From: an alpha proteobacterium AAP38
GTDB taxonomy: Bacteria > Pseudomonadota > Alphaproteobacteria > Azospirillales > Azospirillaceae
Direction of reading: 5' to 3'
DNA: 64,000 nucleotides
Assembly (NCBI GenBank): GCA_001296005.1
Contig: LJHR01000009.1
Coordinates: 372,001-436,000 of the forward strand
Shown: in pieces, positions 24,690 through 33,186 of the stretch
Layout: each line of letters begins with the position of its first letter
Numbering within the stretch: position 1 is the stretch's first letter
Position numbers and translations under genes: made by a program
The notes under the pieces: generated by a model
Seen by the model: the letters and a program-made list of their open reading frames with translations, nothing else
Told to the model about the DNA's origin: nothing
The model's database searches: none

Positions 24690-25306
24690 CCCCCCGCCCG
24701 TCGCTGCACCGCCACCCTGACCAGATCCGCAGTGCGTCGGACACCGAAGCGATTGCGCAGGCGGACCAGGCTGTTGGCCACGGTTTTGTAGCTGATACCC
24801 AGGCGGCGACCAACATCATCCAGGTCCGTGGTGTCGGCCAGAATATCCAGGATTTCGGCCTCCCTCTCCGTAAGGTCACCCTCCCGGTTGGGCAGGGCCA
24901 AGGCACGGGCGATGTCGGCCGACAGCCAGCGGTCACCGCGCAGGGCCGCCTCCGCCGCCTGTACCAGCGCGTCGGGCGCGTCCGATTTGGTGACATAGGC
25001 GGCGGCCCCCATTTCCAGACAGCGGCCAGCGATGCCCGGTGTTTCATGCATGGAAAACACCACCACCCGCCGCCCGGCACCCGTCAGTTCCCGGACAAGG
25101 TCCAGCCCGCTGGGGCTGCCGGGCAGGTTCAGGTCGGCCACCACCAGATCGGGATTGTGTCGGGCCACCTGTTCGCGAGCGGCCATGCCATCGGCAGCTT
25201 CCACCACGCGGAAGCGGGACAAGGGCGGTTCCAGCAACTGCCGGCAGCCGCCGCGCACGATGGCATGGTCATCAACGACCAGGATAAGGGGAGCGGCATC
25301 AGCCAT
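24686..25306 (-). CDS. NarL/LuxR-family response regulator
   Basis: 206 residues. Receiver about 1-120 with Asp12-Asp13, phospho-acceptor Asp58 (DLVVADLNLPG) and Lys in VTKSD; LuxR-type HTH about 140-200 (LTEREAEILDILADTTDLDDVGRRLGISYKTVANSLVRLRNRF). The HTH is noncanonical (DTTDLDDVGRRLG where most have GLSNKEIA). It overlaps its kinase by 8 bp, so the two are a cognate pair. Their position between the ApbE/NosR pair and a TonB receptor suggests control of those genes. A second candidate to bind the shared box. Confidence 0.9.
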   Translation of the reverse strand: MADAAPLILVVDDHAIVRGGCRQLLEPPLSRFRVVEAADGMAAREQVARHNPDLVVADLNLPGSPSGLDLVRELTGAGRRVVVFSMHETPGIAGRCLEMGAAAYVTKSDAPDALVQAAEAALRGDRWLSADIARALALPNREGDLTEREAEILDILADTTDLDDVGRRLGISYKTVANSLVRLRNRFGVRRTADLVRVAVQRRAGG

Positions 25307-26567
25307 GATGTTCCTGTGTCTGGGGGGAGGAAAGCGGAACGGGCAACGTGGCCTGCACCAGGGTCAGGCCGGCATCGTCGGTCAGGATCGTGAAATCCCC
25401 GCCCAGGGCACGCACCCGTTCACGCATGCCGACGATGCCATGGCCTGGCGGCGGGTGATCGCCCAGGCCACCGCCATTGTCGGTGACGCGCAGGATCACG
25501 CCCTGATCATCGCCCTCGATTGAAAGGCAGACATGCGTTGGCCTGCCATGGCGCAGGGCGTTCAGCAGCGCCTCATTGGCGATGCGGTACAGGGTCAGGT
25601 CGGCCGCTTCGGAACGGGCGAAGGCATCGTCATCCAGGCTGATGGTGAAGCGGATGTCCGCATGCTGCCGCGCCAAGCCATCCATCAGGTCGCGCAGGAT
25701 GTCGGCGGCATGCAGATGGTCCAGCCCCATGGGGCGCAGCCGGTTCAGGATGCGGCGCGACAGCTCGCGGATACCGGCGGCGGCATTGGCAATGGCATCG
25801 GCCCGCGCGGTGGCGTCGCCGGCGGGAACCGGCCCCGTGCCGGCGGCCCGTGCGATGGCATGGGCATCGACCCGGATGCCGAACAGCATGGGCCCCAGCT
25901 CATCATGCAGGTCCCTGGCCAGTTGGGCACGTTCCTGATCCTGCAGAGCGATCAGGCTGTGCGACAGAGCCGCGTTTTCCGCGCGTGCTACCGTCAGCTC
26001 CCGGTCCAGATGGGCAATACGCTGTCCGATGGCGGTCAGTTCCGGAATACCATCCCCGGTTGGCATGTCGGCGGCCTGCCCCTGTGCCAGCCGGTCCAGC
26101 GCCTGTGCAAACCCGTGCAGCGGGGCCAGCGCACGTCCGACCAGAACATGAAGGGCGGCCAGCAGCAGGGCCAGCATCACCAAAGCCGTCCAGGCCAGCG
26201 CCACCGTATCGGACCAGACCTCCGCCACCTCATCCACCGGATCGGCACGGAGCAGCCATTGGCCGCCGGGGGCGGGCAGCAGGATATCGGGGGCGCCATC
26301 CCAGATCAGGGCCACGAACCAGCCGGGGACGCCGGGGTGAGAGGGGTTGGGGGGCGGGATGGCGGCGCCGTCGGCCACGAACAGGTGGGTGACATGGCGG
26401 GCATGGCCGGTGATCACGGCGGGTTGCGTGCGGGCCTGATTGAGCGCTGCCTCGGTCTCTGCCCGCACGGCGACGCGCGCCCCACCAATGGTCACCGCCA
26501 ATCCGACCAGGGCCGACAGGGCTGCCGCAAGCATCACCAGCAGAATGATCCGCCACCGCAGGGACAA
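25299..26567 (-). CDS. Membrane sensor histidine kinase, NarX/UhpB type (HisKA_3)
   Basis: About 422 residues if translation starts at the TTG at 26567, which puts the first membrane helix (WRIILLVMLAAALSALVGLAV) at the N-terminus; an in-frame upstream start at 26639 would add 24 residues without family character. Two helices bracket a periplasmic sensor region of about 110 residues; then a HAMP-like segment (LVGRALAPLHGFAQALDRLAQG), the HisKA_3 box QERAQLARDLHDELGPMLFGI with phospho-His, and an HATPase with NEALLNALRHG and DNGGGLG ... GHGIVGMRERV. Partner of the overlapping regulator. The periplasmic signal may be a metal or an oxidation product; unknown. Confidence 0.88.
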   Translation of the reverse strand: MSLRWRIILLVMLAAALSALVGLAVTIGGARVAVRAETEAALNQARTQPAVITGHARHVTHLFVADGAAIPPPNPSHPGVPGWFVALIWDGAPDILLPAPGGQWLLRADPVDEVAEVWSDTVALAWTALVMLALLLAALHVLVGRALAPLHGFAQALDRLAQGQAADMPTGDGIPELTAIGQRIAHLDRELTVARAENAALSHSLIALQDQERAQLARDLHDELGPMLFGIRVDAHAIARAAGTGPVPAGDATARADAIANAAAGIRELSRRILNRLRPMGLDHLHAADILRDLMDGLARQHADIRFTISLDDDAFARSEAADLTLYRIANEALLNALRHGRPTHVCLSIEGDDQGVILRVTDNGGGLGDHPPPGHGIVGMRERVRALGGDFTILTDDAGLTLVQATLPVPLSSPQTQEHHG

Positions 26568-26685
26568 GCCGTCATTCCCTTCAGAACAGGCTGAAAATCC
26601 CAGGCTAATCCCGCCGCACCCATATCCGCCACTGACCAAAAGTATCAGGATAATTGTCCCGCCCGGTCAGGGATATCTGACTGCC

Positions 26686-26699
26686 CCGATGGTCCAATT
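26686..26699 (+). promoter_or_regulatory. Shared box CCGATGGTCCAATT, for TonB receptor
   Basis: GTCCAATT core intact. It lies 62 bp before the receptor start, on its strand, in the divergent gap with the kinase gene. Confidence 0.6.
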
Positions 26700-26761
26700 G
26701 CCGCCACCCCCCGCCCCGCGTCCCAATAGCGGCAACAAAGACATGTTCCGGGGACGAAACA

Positions 26762-29029
26762 ATGCGCCGCACCTATACGCTGTGCCTGCTGACCACCGCC
26801 TTGCTGACGCAGGCTGCCCTTGCCGACCCCGTGGCACGGACGGAGGAGGTGATTGTGATCGGAACCGCCGGTGGGCGTGAAGGCGTGCCGCTGGAAAGGT
26901 TGCCGGCCAGCGGACGCCGCCTGGGCGGTGCGGAGATGAACCGGCCCGGCACGGTCACTGCGACGGAGGGGCTGCAACGCCGGCTGGGCGCGGTGGCCGC
27001 CATCGACAGTCTGGGCAATCCCTGGCAGCAGGGCTTGGCAATGCGCGGCTTCACGGCGGCACCGGCCCTGGGTGAGCCGCAGGGCATCGTCGTCTATCAG
27101 GACGGGATGCGCGTGAATGAGGCGTTTGGTGATGTGGTGCAGTGGGACCTGCTGCCGGTCTTCGCCATCGGACAGGCGCAGGTGGTGGCGGGGTCCAACC
27201 CGGCTTTCGGCCCCAACAGCCTGGGCGGGGCCGTGATCCTGTCCATGAAGGATGGGTTCGTTTACCAGGAACTGGGCGGGGATATCAGTGCCGGATCGGA
27301 TGGTTTCCTGTCCGTCACGGCGGAGGCCGGGGGCAGTGACGGCGATGTCGGCTATTATCTGGGCCTGTCGCAGGGGCGGGATGATGGCTGGCGCGATTTT
27401 TCGCCCAACCGCTTGTCGCGTGCCTATGGCGATATTCTGTACCGGCCCGATGCGGCGACGGAATTCGGCGTCTCCCTGACGGCGGCCACGTCGGAACTGA
27501 CGGGCAATGGTGCGGCACCGGGCGATCTTCTGGCGGAGAACCGTCGTGGGGTATTCACCCATCCCGATGCTACCGACAGCGACCTTCTGGCGCTGGCCTT
27601 CCGTGGGAAGACGGAGGCCGGTGATAGCTGGACCCTGCGCGCCGCCGGTTACTGGCGTCACCTGAAACGGCGCACGGCGAATGGCGACCAGGGAGAGTTT
27701 GAGGAATGCGGCGCCGGTATCTGTTTTGAGGAAGGCGACGATCTGGAACCCGTGATCGGGGCCAATGGCCGCCCCGTTACGGGCCTGGATGAAGAACCGG
27801 ATGCCGTGTTCAACCGCACCCGGACCCGCACCGACGGCCAGGGGATAAGCCTGCAGGCGCGACAGGCAGGCGCGCTGCGCGGTATGGGCAATATCCTGAT
27901 CCTGGGGGCCAGTCTGGATCATGCCCGCACCCGTTATGGCAGCGGGACGGAACTGGGCGAACTGGATACGACGCGCGGGGTGGAAAGCCTGGGCATCGCC
28001 ATTGGCAATGAGGAATTCAATGTCGGGCTGAAGACCCGGTCCTGGATCGCGGGGGCCAGTGTTTCCGACACGCTTTCCCTGACGCCCGACCTGCATCTGA
28101 CGGGGGCGCTGCGCCTGACCCATGCCGATCTGCGTCTGCGCGACCAGTTGGGCGATGATCTGGATGGGGATCACACCTACACGGCGCTGAACCCCGGTGT
28201 CGGGCTTGCCTGGAATGCCGGGGCCGGCACCACGCTTTACGCGGCGGTGAATGAGAGCAACCGTATCCCGACGCCGGCGGAACTATCCTGCGCCGACCCG
28301 GAAAAGCCCTGCCGCTTCCCCAATGCTTTCCTGGCCGATCCGCCGCTGGACGATGTGCGGTCGCGGACATGGGAGGTGGGCGCGCGGGGACACCTGTCGG
28401 ACGGTGCCGTCGCATGGTCGCTGTCAGCCTTTCGCACCGGCAACCGCGACGACATCATCTTCATTTCTGCGGGGCCGATTGTGGGCACCGGCTATTTCGA
28501 CAATGTCGGGCGCACGCGGCGGCAGGGGGTGGAGGCCGGGCTTTCCGGGGAGGCGGGTGCCGTCAGCTGGTTTGCGGATTACGCCCTGGTCAGGGCCAGT
28601 TTCCGCACGCCCCTGTCCATTCAGGCACCTGACAATCCGAAGGCGAACGAGGAAGGGGTGATTGCGGTCGAACGCGGCGACCGTATCCCCGGCATCCCGC
28701 TGCACAGCCTGAAGATCGGGGCGGATGTGGCGCTGACGGATGGGCTGACCGTGGGGACGGAGATGCAATATTCATCCAGCCGCTATCTGCGCGGGGATGA
28801 GGCGAACCTGACCTACCCGATCGGCGGCTTTGCCCTGTTCAACCTGTCGGCCCGCTATCAGGTTCTGGACGGTGTGACGCTGCATGCGCGCGTCGACAAT
28901 CTGTTCGACCGCCGCTATGCGACCTTCGGCATCTATGGGGAGGCGGATGAAATGGGGTTCGAGGACGCGCGTTTCCTGTCGCCCGGTGCCACCCGCCGCT
29001 TTGTGGGTGGTCTGTCGGCGCGGTTTTAA
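26762..29029 (+). CDS. TonB-dependent outer-membrane receptor, candidate lanthanide-chelate receptor
   Basis: 755 residues, full length. Signal peptide to about 21 (QAALA), TonB-box-like EEVIVIG, plug about 45-160 (GIVVYQDGMRVNEAFGDVVQWDLLP, GSNPAFGPNSLGGAV), 22-strand-type barrel with terminal Phe (GGLSARF). A loop at residues 309-329 has nine Asp/Glu plus two Cys (GEFEECGAGICFEEGDDLE), unusual for a surface loop and suited to hard-metal binding. The promoter has the shared island box. In methylotrophs the receptor LutH brings in lanthanide chelates; the same role is proposed here from the neighbouring lanthanide-type dehydrogenase. A siderophore or cobalamin receptor is the alternative. Confidence 0.88.
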   Translation: MRRTYTLCLLTTALLTQAALADPVARTEEVIVIGTAGGREGVPLERLPASGRRLGGAEMNRPGTVTATEGLQRRLGAVAAIDSLGNPWQQGLAMRGFTAAPALGEPQGIVVYQDGMRVNEAFGDVVQWDLLPVFAIGQAQVVAGSNPAFGPNSLGGAVILSMKDGFVYQELGGDISAGSDGFLSVTAEAGGSDGDVGYYLGLSQGRDDGWRDFSPNRLSRAYGDILYRPDAATEFGVSLTAATSELTGNGAAPGDLLAENRRGVFTHPDATDSDLLALAFRGKTEAGDSWTLRAAGYWRHLKRRTANGDQGEFEECGAGICFEEGDDLEPVIGANGRPVTGLDEEPDAVFNRTRTRTDGQGISLQARQAGALRGMGNILILGASLDHARTRYGSGTELGELDTTRGVESLGIAIGNEEFNVGLKTRSWIAGASVSDTLSLTPDLHLTGALRLTHADLRLRDQLGDDLDGDHTYTALNPGVGLAWNAGAGTTLYAAVNESNRIPTPAELSCADPEKPCRFPNAFLADPPLDDVRSRTWEVGARGHLSDGAVAWSLSAFRTGNRDDIIFISAGPIVGTGYFDNVGRTRRQGVEAGLSGEAGAVSWFADYALVRASFRTPLSIQAPDNPKANEEGVIAVERGDRIPGIPLHSLKIGADVALTDGLTVGTEMQYSSSRYLRGDEANLTYPIGGFALFNLSARYQVLDGVTLHARVDNLFDRRYATFGIYGEADEMGFEDARFLSPGATRRFVGGLSARF

Positions 29030-29054
29030 TGCCCGCGCCGACAGCGTGTTTGGT

Positions 29055-30263
29055 TTACGGGACAATCACATAGTCGGGGTTCGCCACCGCAAAGACGGCG
29101 TCGCGGTCGGGGGCGGGTGGGTAGATCCAGATCTGGTTGATCTCCTGCTTGATCTTCTTGCCTTCCTCACGCGTGAAGCGCACCTGCCGGTCCCAGCCCT
29201 CGGTATAAAGGGCACCCCAGGGGCCCAGGTCCAGGCAGGTCACATATTTCGGCTGGCTGTAAGGGTGGGTGGGAAGGCCCACCAGTTCAGCCGCCGCATT
29301 ATGGCCTGCGACACGGCCCAGGCTCAGCCCATGCTGACAGGTCATGGGGGCGACATTGCCGATATCATCGGTGGCGGCGCGCACCGTATCACCGGTAACG
29401 AAAATGCCATCGGCGGCAGGTGCGCGCAGGAAGGCATCACCCACCACGCGGCCCAGATTGTCATGGTCGCCCGGCACCTGTGTCGCCAGCGGATGGGCGC
29501 GCATGCCGGCGGTCCAGATCACCGTCTGGGTCGGGATACGTTCGCCGTTCGACAGGGTGACACTTTCGGCATCAATGGCGGCAACGCGCAGGCCGGCGCG
29601 CGGCTCCACCCCGGTTTCGGCCAGGGCGTCGCGGATGACGGGCAGGGGGGCCGTGCCGAATTCCGACCCGATCTCCCGCGCTGTATCCACGATGATGGTG
29701 CGGATAGGGGCCGTATCACCCAGGATGGCGCGCAGGCGCGTGGGGATCTCGGTGGCGGTTTCCAGACCCGTGAAGCCACCGCCGGCCACGATAACAGTGT
29801 TGCGGCCCAGGCTTTCGGGACGATCCGCCAGCGATTTCAGATGCGCATCCAGCACCTGCGCACTGTCCAGCGTATCGACATTGAAGCCATGTTCCTTCAA
29901 CCCCGGAATGGGGGGCGTGAACAGTCGACTGCCGGTGGCCAGCACGAACCGGTCATAGGATAGGGTCTGCGGCGCGCCATCACGGGGCAGGAAGGTCACC
30001 TGCTTGCGGTTGGCGTCGATATTATCCACGATCCCGGCCAGATGCGTGACGCCGACGGCGGTCAGCAGGGCGGAGATGTCGGGTGCCATATTGTCCAGCA
30101 CCGCCTCATACAGGCGGGGGCGGATGATCAGGTTGGGTGAGGGGGAGATCATGGTGATCGCCACCTCCTCCCCCTTTCCGGCCAGATGGACGGCGCGGGC
30201 AGCGGACAGGGCGGCCCAGAGGCCGGCAAAGCCGGAACCGGCAATAATGATCTGCTTGGTCAT
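29055..30263 (-). CDS. NAD(P)/FAD-dependent oxidoreductase, type II NADH dehydrogenase-like
   Basis: 402 residues, pyridine nucleotide-disulfide fold. FAD-binding GSGFAGLWAALSAAR at the N-terminus, ATGSRLFTPPIPG, NAD-binding VIVAGGGFTGLETATEI at about 165, and the second FAD motif GIFVTGDTVRA. No redox-active CxxxxC, so it is a NDH-2-like quinone reductase rather than a disulfide reductase. The C-terminal 40 residues are polar, without a clear membrane helix. Downstream of an Rrf2 regulator in the same direction (126-bp gap) and probably under its control. Oxidises NAD(P)H, presumably with a quinone or a small acceptor. Confidence 0.85.
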   Translation of the reverse strand: MTKQIIIAGSGFAGLWAALSAARAVHLAGKGEEVAITMISPSPNLIIRPRLYEAVLDNMAPDISALLTAVGVTHLAGIVDNIDANRKQVTFLPRDGAPQTLSYDRFVLATGSRLFTPPIPGLKEHGFNVDTLDSAQVLDAHLKSLADRPESLGRNTVIVAGGGFTGLETATEIPTRLRAILGDTAPIRTIIVDTAREIGSEFGTAPLPVIRDALAETGVEPRAGLRVAAIDAESVTLSNGERIPTQTVIWTAGMRAHPLATQVPGDHDNLGRVVGDAFLRAPAADGIFVTGDTVRAATDDIGNVAPMTCQHGLSLGRVAGHNAAAELVGLPTHPYSQPKYVTCLDLGPWGALYTEGWDRQVRFTREEGKKIKQEINQIWIYPPAPDRDAVFAVANPDYVIVP

Positions 30264-30389
30264 GGTCTTATCCTCTTGTCGATGGGCATGGGGGGCCGTT
30301 CCCGCCGGGTGGTGGGTTGGGGAAAGGCGGACAAAGGGGTAGCGTCGGCGGGCGATTGCCCACCGTCAGTTTCTCAAATGGAAATCAAA

Positions 30390-30932
30390 TCAGTCCTGAT
30401 CGTCGCGGGAGGGACGGCCGCCGCGCGCGGTGCGCCCCTGCATACGGTCCCCTATCCAGGCCTGTATATCGGTGAAGAATTCCTGTGGCGCCTTCGACCC
30501 GAAACGCTGCGCCACACTGCCCAGGGTCTGCGATGCCAGACTGTCGCGCATGGCCTTTTCCGCCTGCATCATGGCGGCATGCACCGCGCAGATACCGGAG
30601 GTGGCCCAGCCCGGCGGGTTATTACCGAAGACCGCGCAGCGGCCCCGGATTTCCTGGCAGTCGAACAGGGGCTTGTCCCCTTCGATCGCGTCCACGATCG
30701 CCAGGAACGTGATCTCGTCCGCGGGACGGGCCAAGCGGTAGCCGCCCCTGACCCCCTCGCTCGCCCTTACGATCCCGGCCTTTTCCAGTTTCTGGAAAAT
30801 CTTGGCCAGGAAGCTGGGCGAAATACCCTGAAGCTCGGCGAGGTCACGGCTGGACAGGGCCGCATCCTCATTCCCGATCAGCCAGAGCAGGCCATGTATC
30901 CCATATTCAACGCTTGCGGTGATGTGTGCCAT
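30390..30932 (-). CDS. Rrf2-family transcriptional regulator with cysteine cluster
   Basis: 180 residues from the ATG at 30932 (AHITASVEYGIHGLLWL is the normal family start); an in-frame TTG at 30968 would add 12 residues. Winged HTH about 1-75 (SSRDLAELQGISPSFLAKIFQKLEKAGIVRASEGVRGGYRLAR). Three Cys in DCQEIRGRC...SGIC, the spacing kind used for Fe-S sensing in IscR/NsrR/RsrR, so redox or NO sensing is likely. No Shine-Dalgarno is seen at 30932; a perfect dyad (30933-30957) sits exactly there, suggesting autorepression and a very short or absent leader. Ahead of the NDH-2-like gene. Confidence 0.88.
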   Translation of the reverse strand: MAHITASVEYGIHGLLWLIGNEDAALSSRDLAELQGISPSFLAKIFQKLEKAGIVRASEGVRGGYRLARPADEITFLAIVDAIEGDKPLFDCQEIRGRCAVFGNNPPGWATSGICAVHAAMMQAEKAMRDSLASQTLGSVAQRFGSKAPQEFFTDIQAWIGDRMQGRTARGGRPSRDDQD

Positions 30933-30957
30933 AACGCGGACTGTATCGATCCGCGTT
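30933..30957. promoter_or_regulatory. Rrf2 operator candidate 1
   Basis: AACGCGGA - 9 bp - TCCGCGTT, perfect 8-bp arms, abutting the Rrf2 start codon. Confidence 0.75.
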
Positions 30958-30974
30958 TGGTGCGTCAAGCGTTA

Positions 30975-31001
30975 AAACGCGGATAAAAGTAGTCCGCGTT
31001 T
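30975..31001. promoter_or_regulatory. Rrf2 operator candidate 2
   Basis: AAACGCGGA - 9 bp - TCCGCGTTT, same arms and same spacer length as candidate 1, 42 bp away. It overlaps the stop codon of the upstream LysR gene. Confidence 0.75.
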
Positions 31002-31902
31002 ATTTTTCTGGCGTTACCTTCATTCCGTCGGCAGTCAGGGCGGCGCGCAGTTCCGTGATGAACACCCGTACCTTCTGTGGCAGAAGCCTTGTGGTGGGAT
31101 AGACGGCCCAGATATTGATGGGTTCCGGCGACGCATCGGCCAGATCGACGCGGACCAGCCGGCCATTGGCCAGATCCTCCGCCACGTTCCATTCCGACAG
31201 AAGGGTGATGCCGCCCCCGGCACGGGCGGCGGCGCGGCAGCCCTGGACATTGCTGGCGGTAAAGCGGCTGTTCAGGCGCACATGTTTTTCGGCGCCATCG
31301 GCGATGAAGGTCCAATGGCTGGTCCCGAACAGGGACAGACAGGAATGTCCGGCCAGATCGGCGGTGGTGGCGGGGTGGCCGTGGCGGGCCAGATAATCCG
31401 GGCTGGCCACCAGCAGACGGGGATTATCGGCCAGCTTGCGCGCGATCAGCCCGCTGTCGCGCAGGCGGGCGATGCGTATGGCAAGGTCGGTGCCGCTGGC
31501 GATTAGGTCGGGCATCGTATCGGACAGGTCCAGCGCGATGCGCAATTCCGGATGCCGGTCCAGCAGGCGCGGCACCAGCGGCGCCACATAGCGGGTGCCA
31601 AAGGCGACGGTGGTGGAAACCCGCAGCAGTCCTGTAGCCGCCGCCTTGTCTGACCGCAGCCGGGCCAACGCCTCTGCCTCGCTGTCCAGCAAGGCCTGGG
31701 CATAGGGCAGGAAGGTTTCCCCCTCCGGCGTCAGCGATAAGGCACGCGTACTGCGATGCAGAAGCCGTACGCCCAGATGCGCTTCCAGGCTGGCTAGCCG
31801 GCGTGTTGCCGCCATGGGCGTGATACCCAGGCGCCGTGCCGCCCCGGCCAGACTGCCGGCGCTGACCACATGGGTGAAGACCAGGGCGTCTTGCGTGTCC
31901 AT
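31000..31902 (-). CDS. LysR-family transcriptional regulator
   Basis: 300 residues. Winged HTH about 1-60 (FTHVVSAGSLAGAARRLGITPMAATRRLASLEAHLGVRLLHRSTR) and a LysR substrate-binding domain about 90-290. It belongs to the group with VAFGTRYVAPLVPRLL. Divergent from an MFS exporter; the gap has two copies of the inverted repeat (T/A)AACG-N5-CGTT(A/T), so it very likely controls that exporter and itself. Effector unknown. Confidence 0.9.
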   Translation of the reverse strand: MDTQDALVFTHVVSAGSLAGAARRLGITPMAATRRLASLEAHLGVRLLHRSTRALSLTPEGETFLPYAQALLDSEAEALARLRSDKAAATGLLRVSTTVAFGTRYVAPLVPRLLDRHPELRIALDLSDTMPDLIASGTDLAIRIARLRDSGLIARKLADNPRLLVASPDYLARHGHPATTADLAGHSCLSLFGTSHWTFIADGAEKHVRLNSRFTASNVQGCRAAARAGGGITLLSEWNVAEDLANGRLVRVDLADASPEPINIWAVYPTTRLLPQKVRVFITELRAALTADGMKVTPEK

Positions 31903-31904
31903 TG

Positions 31905-31960
31905 TAACGATTTCCGTTATACTGGCTTAACGATCCCTCACACTAAAACGAAAACCGTTT
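31905..31960. promoter_or_regulatory. Paired LysR operator candidates
   Basis: TAACG-N5-CGTTA at 31905-31919 and AAACG-N5-CGTTT at 31946-31960, starts 41 bp apart, i.e. about four helical turns. This is the two-site layout (recognition and activation) typical of LysR regulators between divergent genes. Confidence 0.65.
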
Positions 31961-32007
31961 CCGGCATAGATGATGTGCATCGCAGCAAACGGGAAGAGGA
32001 CCCGGAG

Positions 32008-33186
32008 ATGCAATCGTCCAGCTTTCATCAGCAGACCGTCGCCGCCCCCATGGGCAAGGACGCCCTGTTCGGCATGGCAACGGCGGCAGGGCTTGCCGTT
32101 GCCAACATTTACTACAACCAGCCCATGCTGGGCCTGATCAGCGCGGAGTTCCAGCGACAGGGCGGCGCAGGACCGGTTTCGACGGCCACACAGCTTGGCT
32201 ATGCGCTGGGCCTGTTCTTTCTGGTGCCGCTGGGCGACATGCTGCCCCGGCGATGGCTGATCATCGGACAGTTCATGGCGCTGTCGCTGGCCCTGTCGCT
32301 GACGGCGGTGGCGCCATCGCCCCTCATGCTGTCGCTGTCCTCTCTGCTGGTCGGGGCGATGGCGACGGTGGCACAGCAGATCGTGCCGCTTGCCGCCAGC
32401 CTGTCCAGCCCGGAACGGCGCGGGGCGACGGTGGGGATCGTGATGGCGGGCCTGCTGTCGGGCATCCTGTTCAGCCGCACCTTGGCCGGTTTCGTCGCGG
32501 CCCATGCCGGGTGGCGGGAGATGTTCTGGCTGGGCGTGCCGCTGGCCCTGTTCGGTGCGGTGCTGATGGTGCTGGTCCTGCCGGAGGAGGCGGAGACGCG
32601 CACGGGACCGCGTCCCCGGTACTCTGCGATCATGCGCTCACTGATTGATCTGTGGCAGCGGGAAGGCGTGTTGCGCACGGCCACGCTGGTGCAGGCCAGC
32701 CTGTTTGCCTCTTTCACAGTGTTCTGGACGGTTCTGGCCTTCCGGCTGGAGCTGTTTGGATGGGGGCCGCAGGTGGCGGGCCTGTTCGGGGTGGTCGGTG
32801 CGGTCGGTATCCTGGCGGCACCCGTGGCGGGTCGTCTGGCCGACCGGCATGGGGCACATCCAGCCATCTGGCTGGGGGCCGCCGCGACCCTGGCCGCCTG
32901 GGTTTTGTTCGGGATGTGGGCGGGTCTGGCGGCCCTGATGGTCGGCGTCATCGTCCTGGATTTCGGCATCCAGGGGGCGCTGGTGTCGCATCAGCAGCAG
33001 ATTTTCGCCCTCGACCCCGCCGCGCGTAGCCGGATCAACACCTTGTTCATGACGGGCATGTTCCTGGGGGGTGCATTGGGATCGGCCAGCGCCATTCGCA
33101 TCTGGGCTGCCTATGGCTGGGAAGGGACCTGTCTGCTGGGCGGTGGCTTTGCCCTGCTGGGCCTGCTGCTGAAGCGGCGGGGTTAG
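32008..33186 (+). CDS. MFS transporter
   Basis: 392 residues from the ATG at 32008 (GAGGACCCGGAG before it), 12 predicted helices in two halves of six with a loop near 200. The loop between helices 2 and 3 reads LGDMLPRRW, a variant of the MFS signature, and helix 5 has GIVMAGLLSGILFSRTLAGF, a drug-efflux-type motif. A DHA1-like drug/metabolite exporter of the inner membrane. Divergent from and probably regulated by the LysR gene. Convergent overlap of 4 bp with the next LysR gene. Confidence 0.88.
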   Translation: MQSSSFHQQTVAAPMGKDALFGMATAAGLAVANIYYNQPMLGLISAEFQRQGGAGPVSTATQLGYALGLFFLVPLGDMLPRRWLIIGQFMALSLALSLTAVAPSPLMLSLSSLLVGAMATVAQQIVPLAASLSSPERRGATVGIVMAGLLSGILFSRTLAGFVAAHAGWREMFWLGVPLALFGAVLMVLVLPEEAETRTGPRPRYSAIMRSLIDLWQREGVLRTATLVQASLFASFTVFWTVLAFRLELFGWGPQVAGLFGVVGAVGILAAPVAGRLADRHGAHPAIWLGAAATLAAWVLFGMWAGLAALMVGVIVLDFGIQGALVSHQQQIFALDPAARSRINTLFMTGMFLGGALGSASAIRIWAAYGWEGTCLLGGGFALLGLLLKRRG

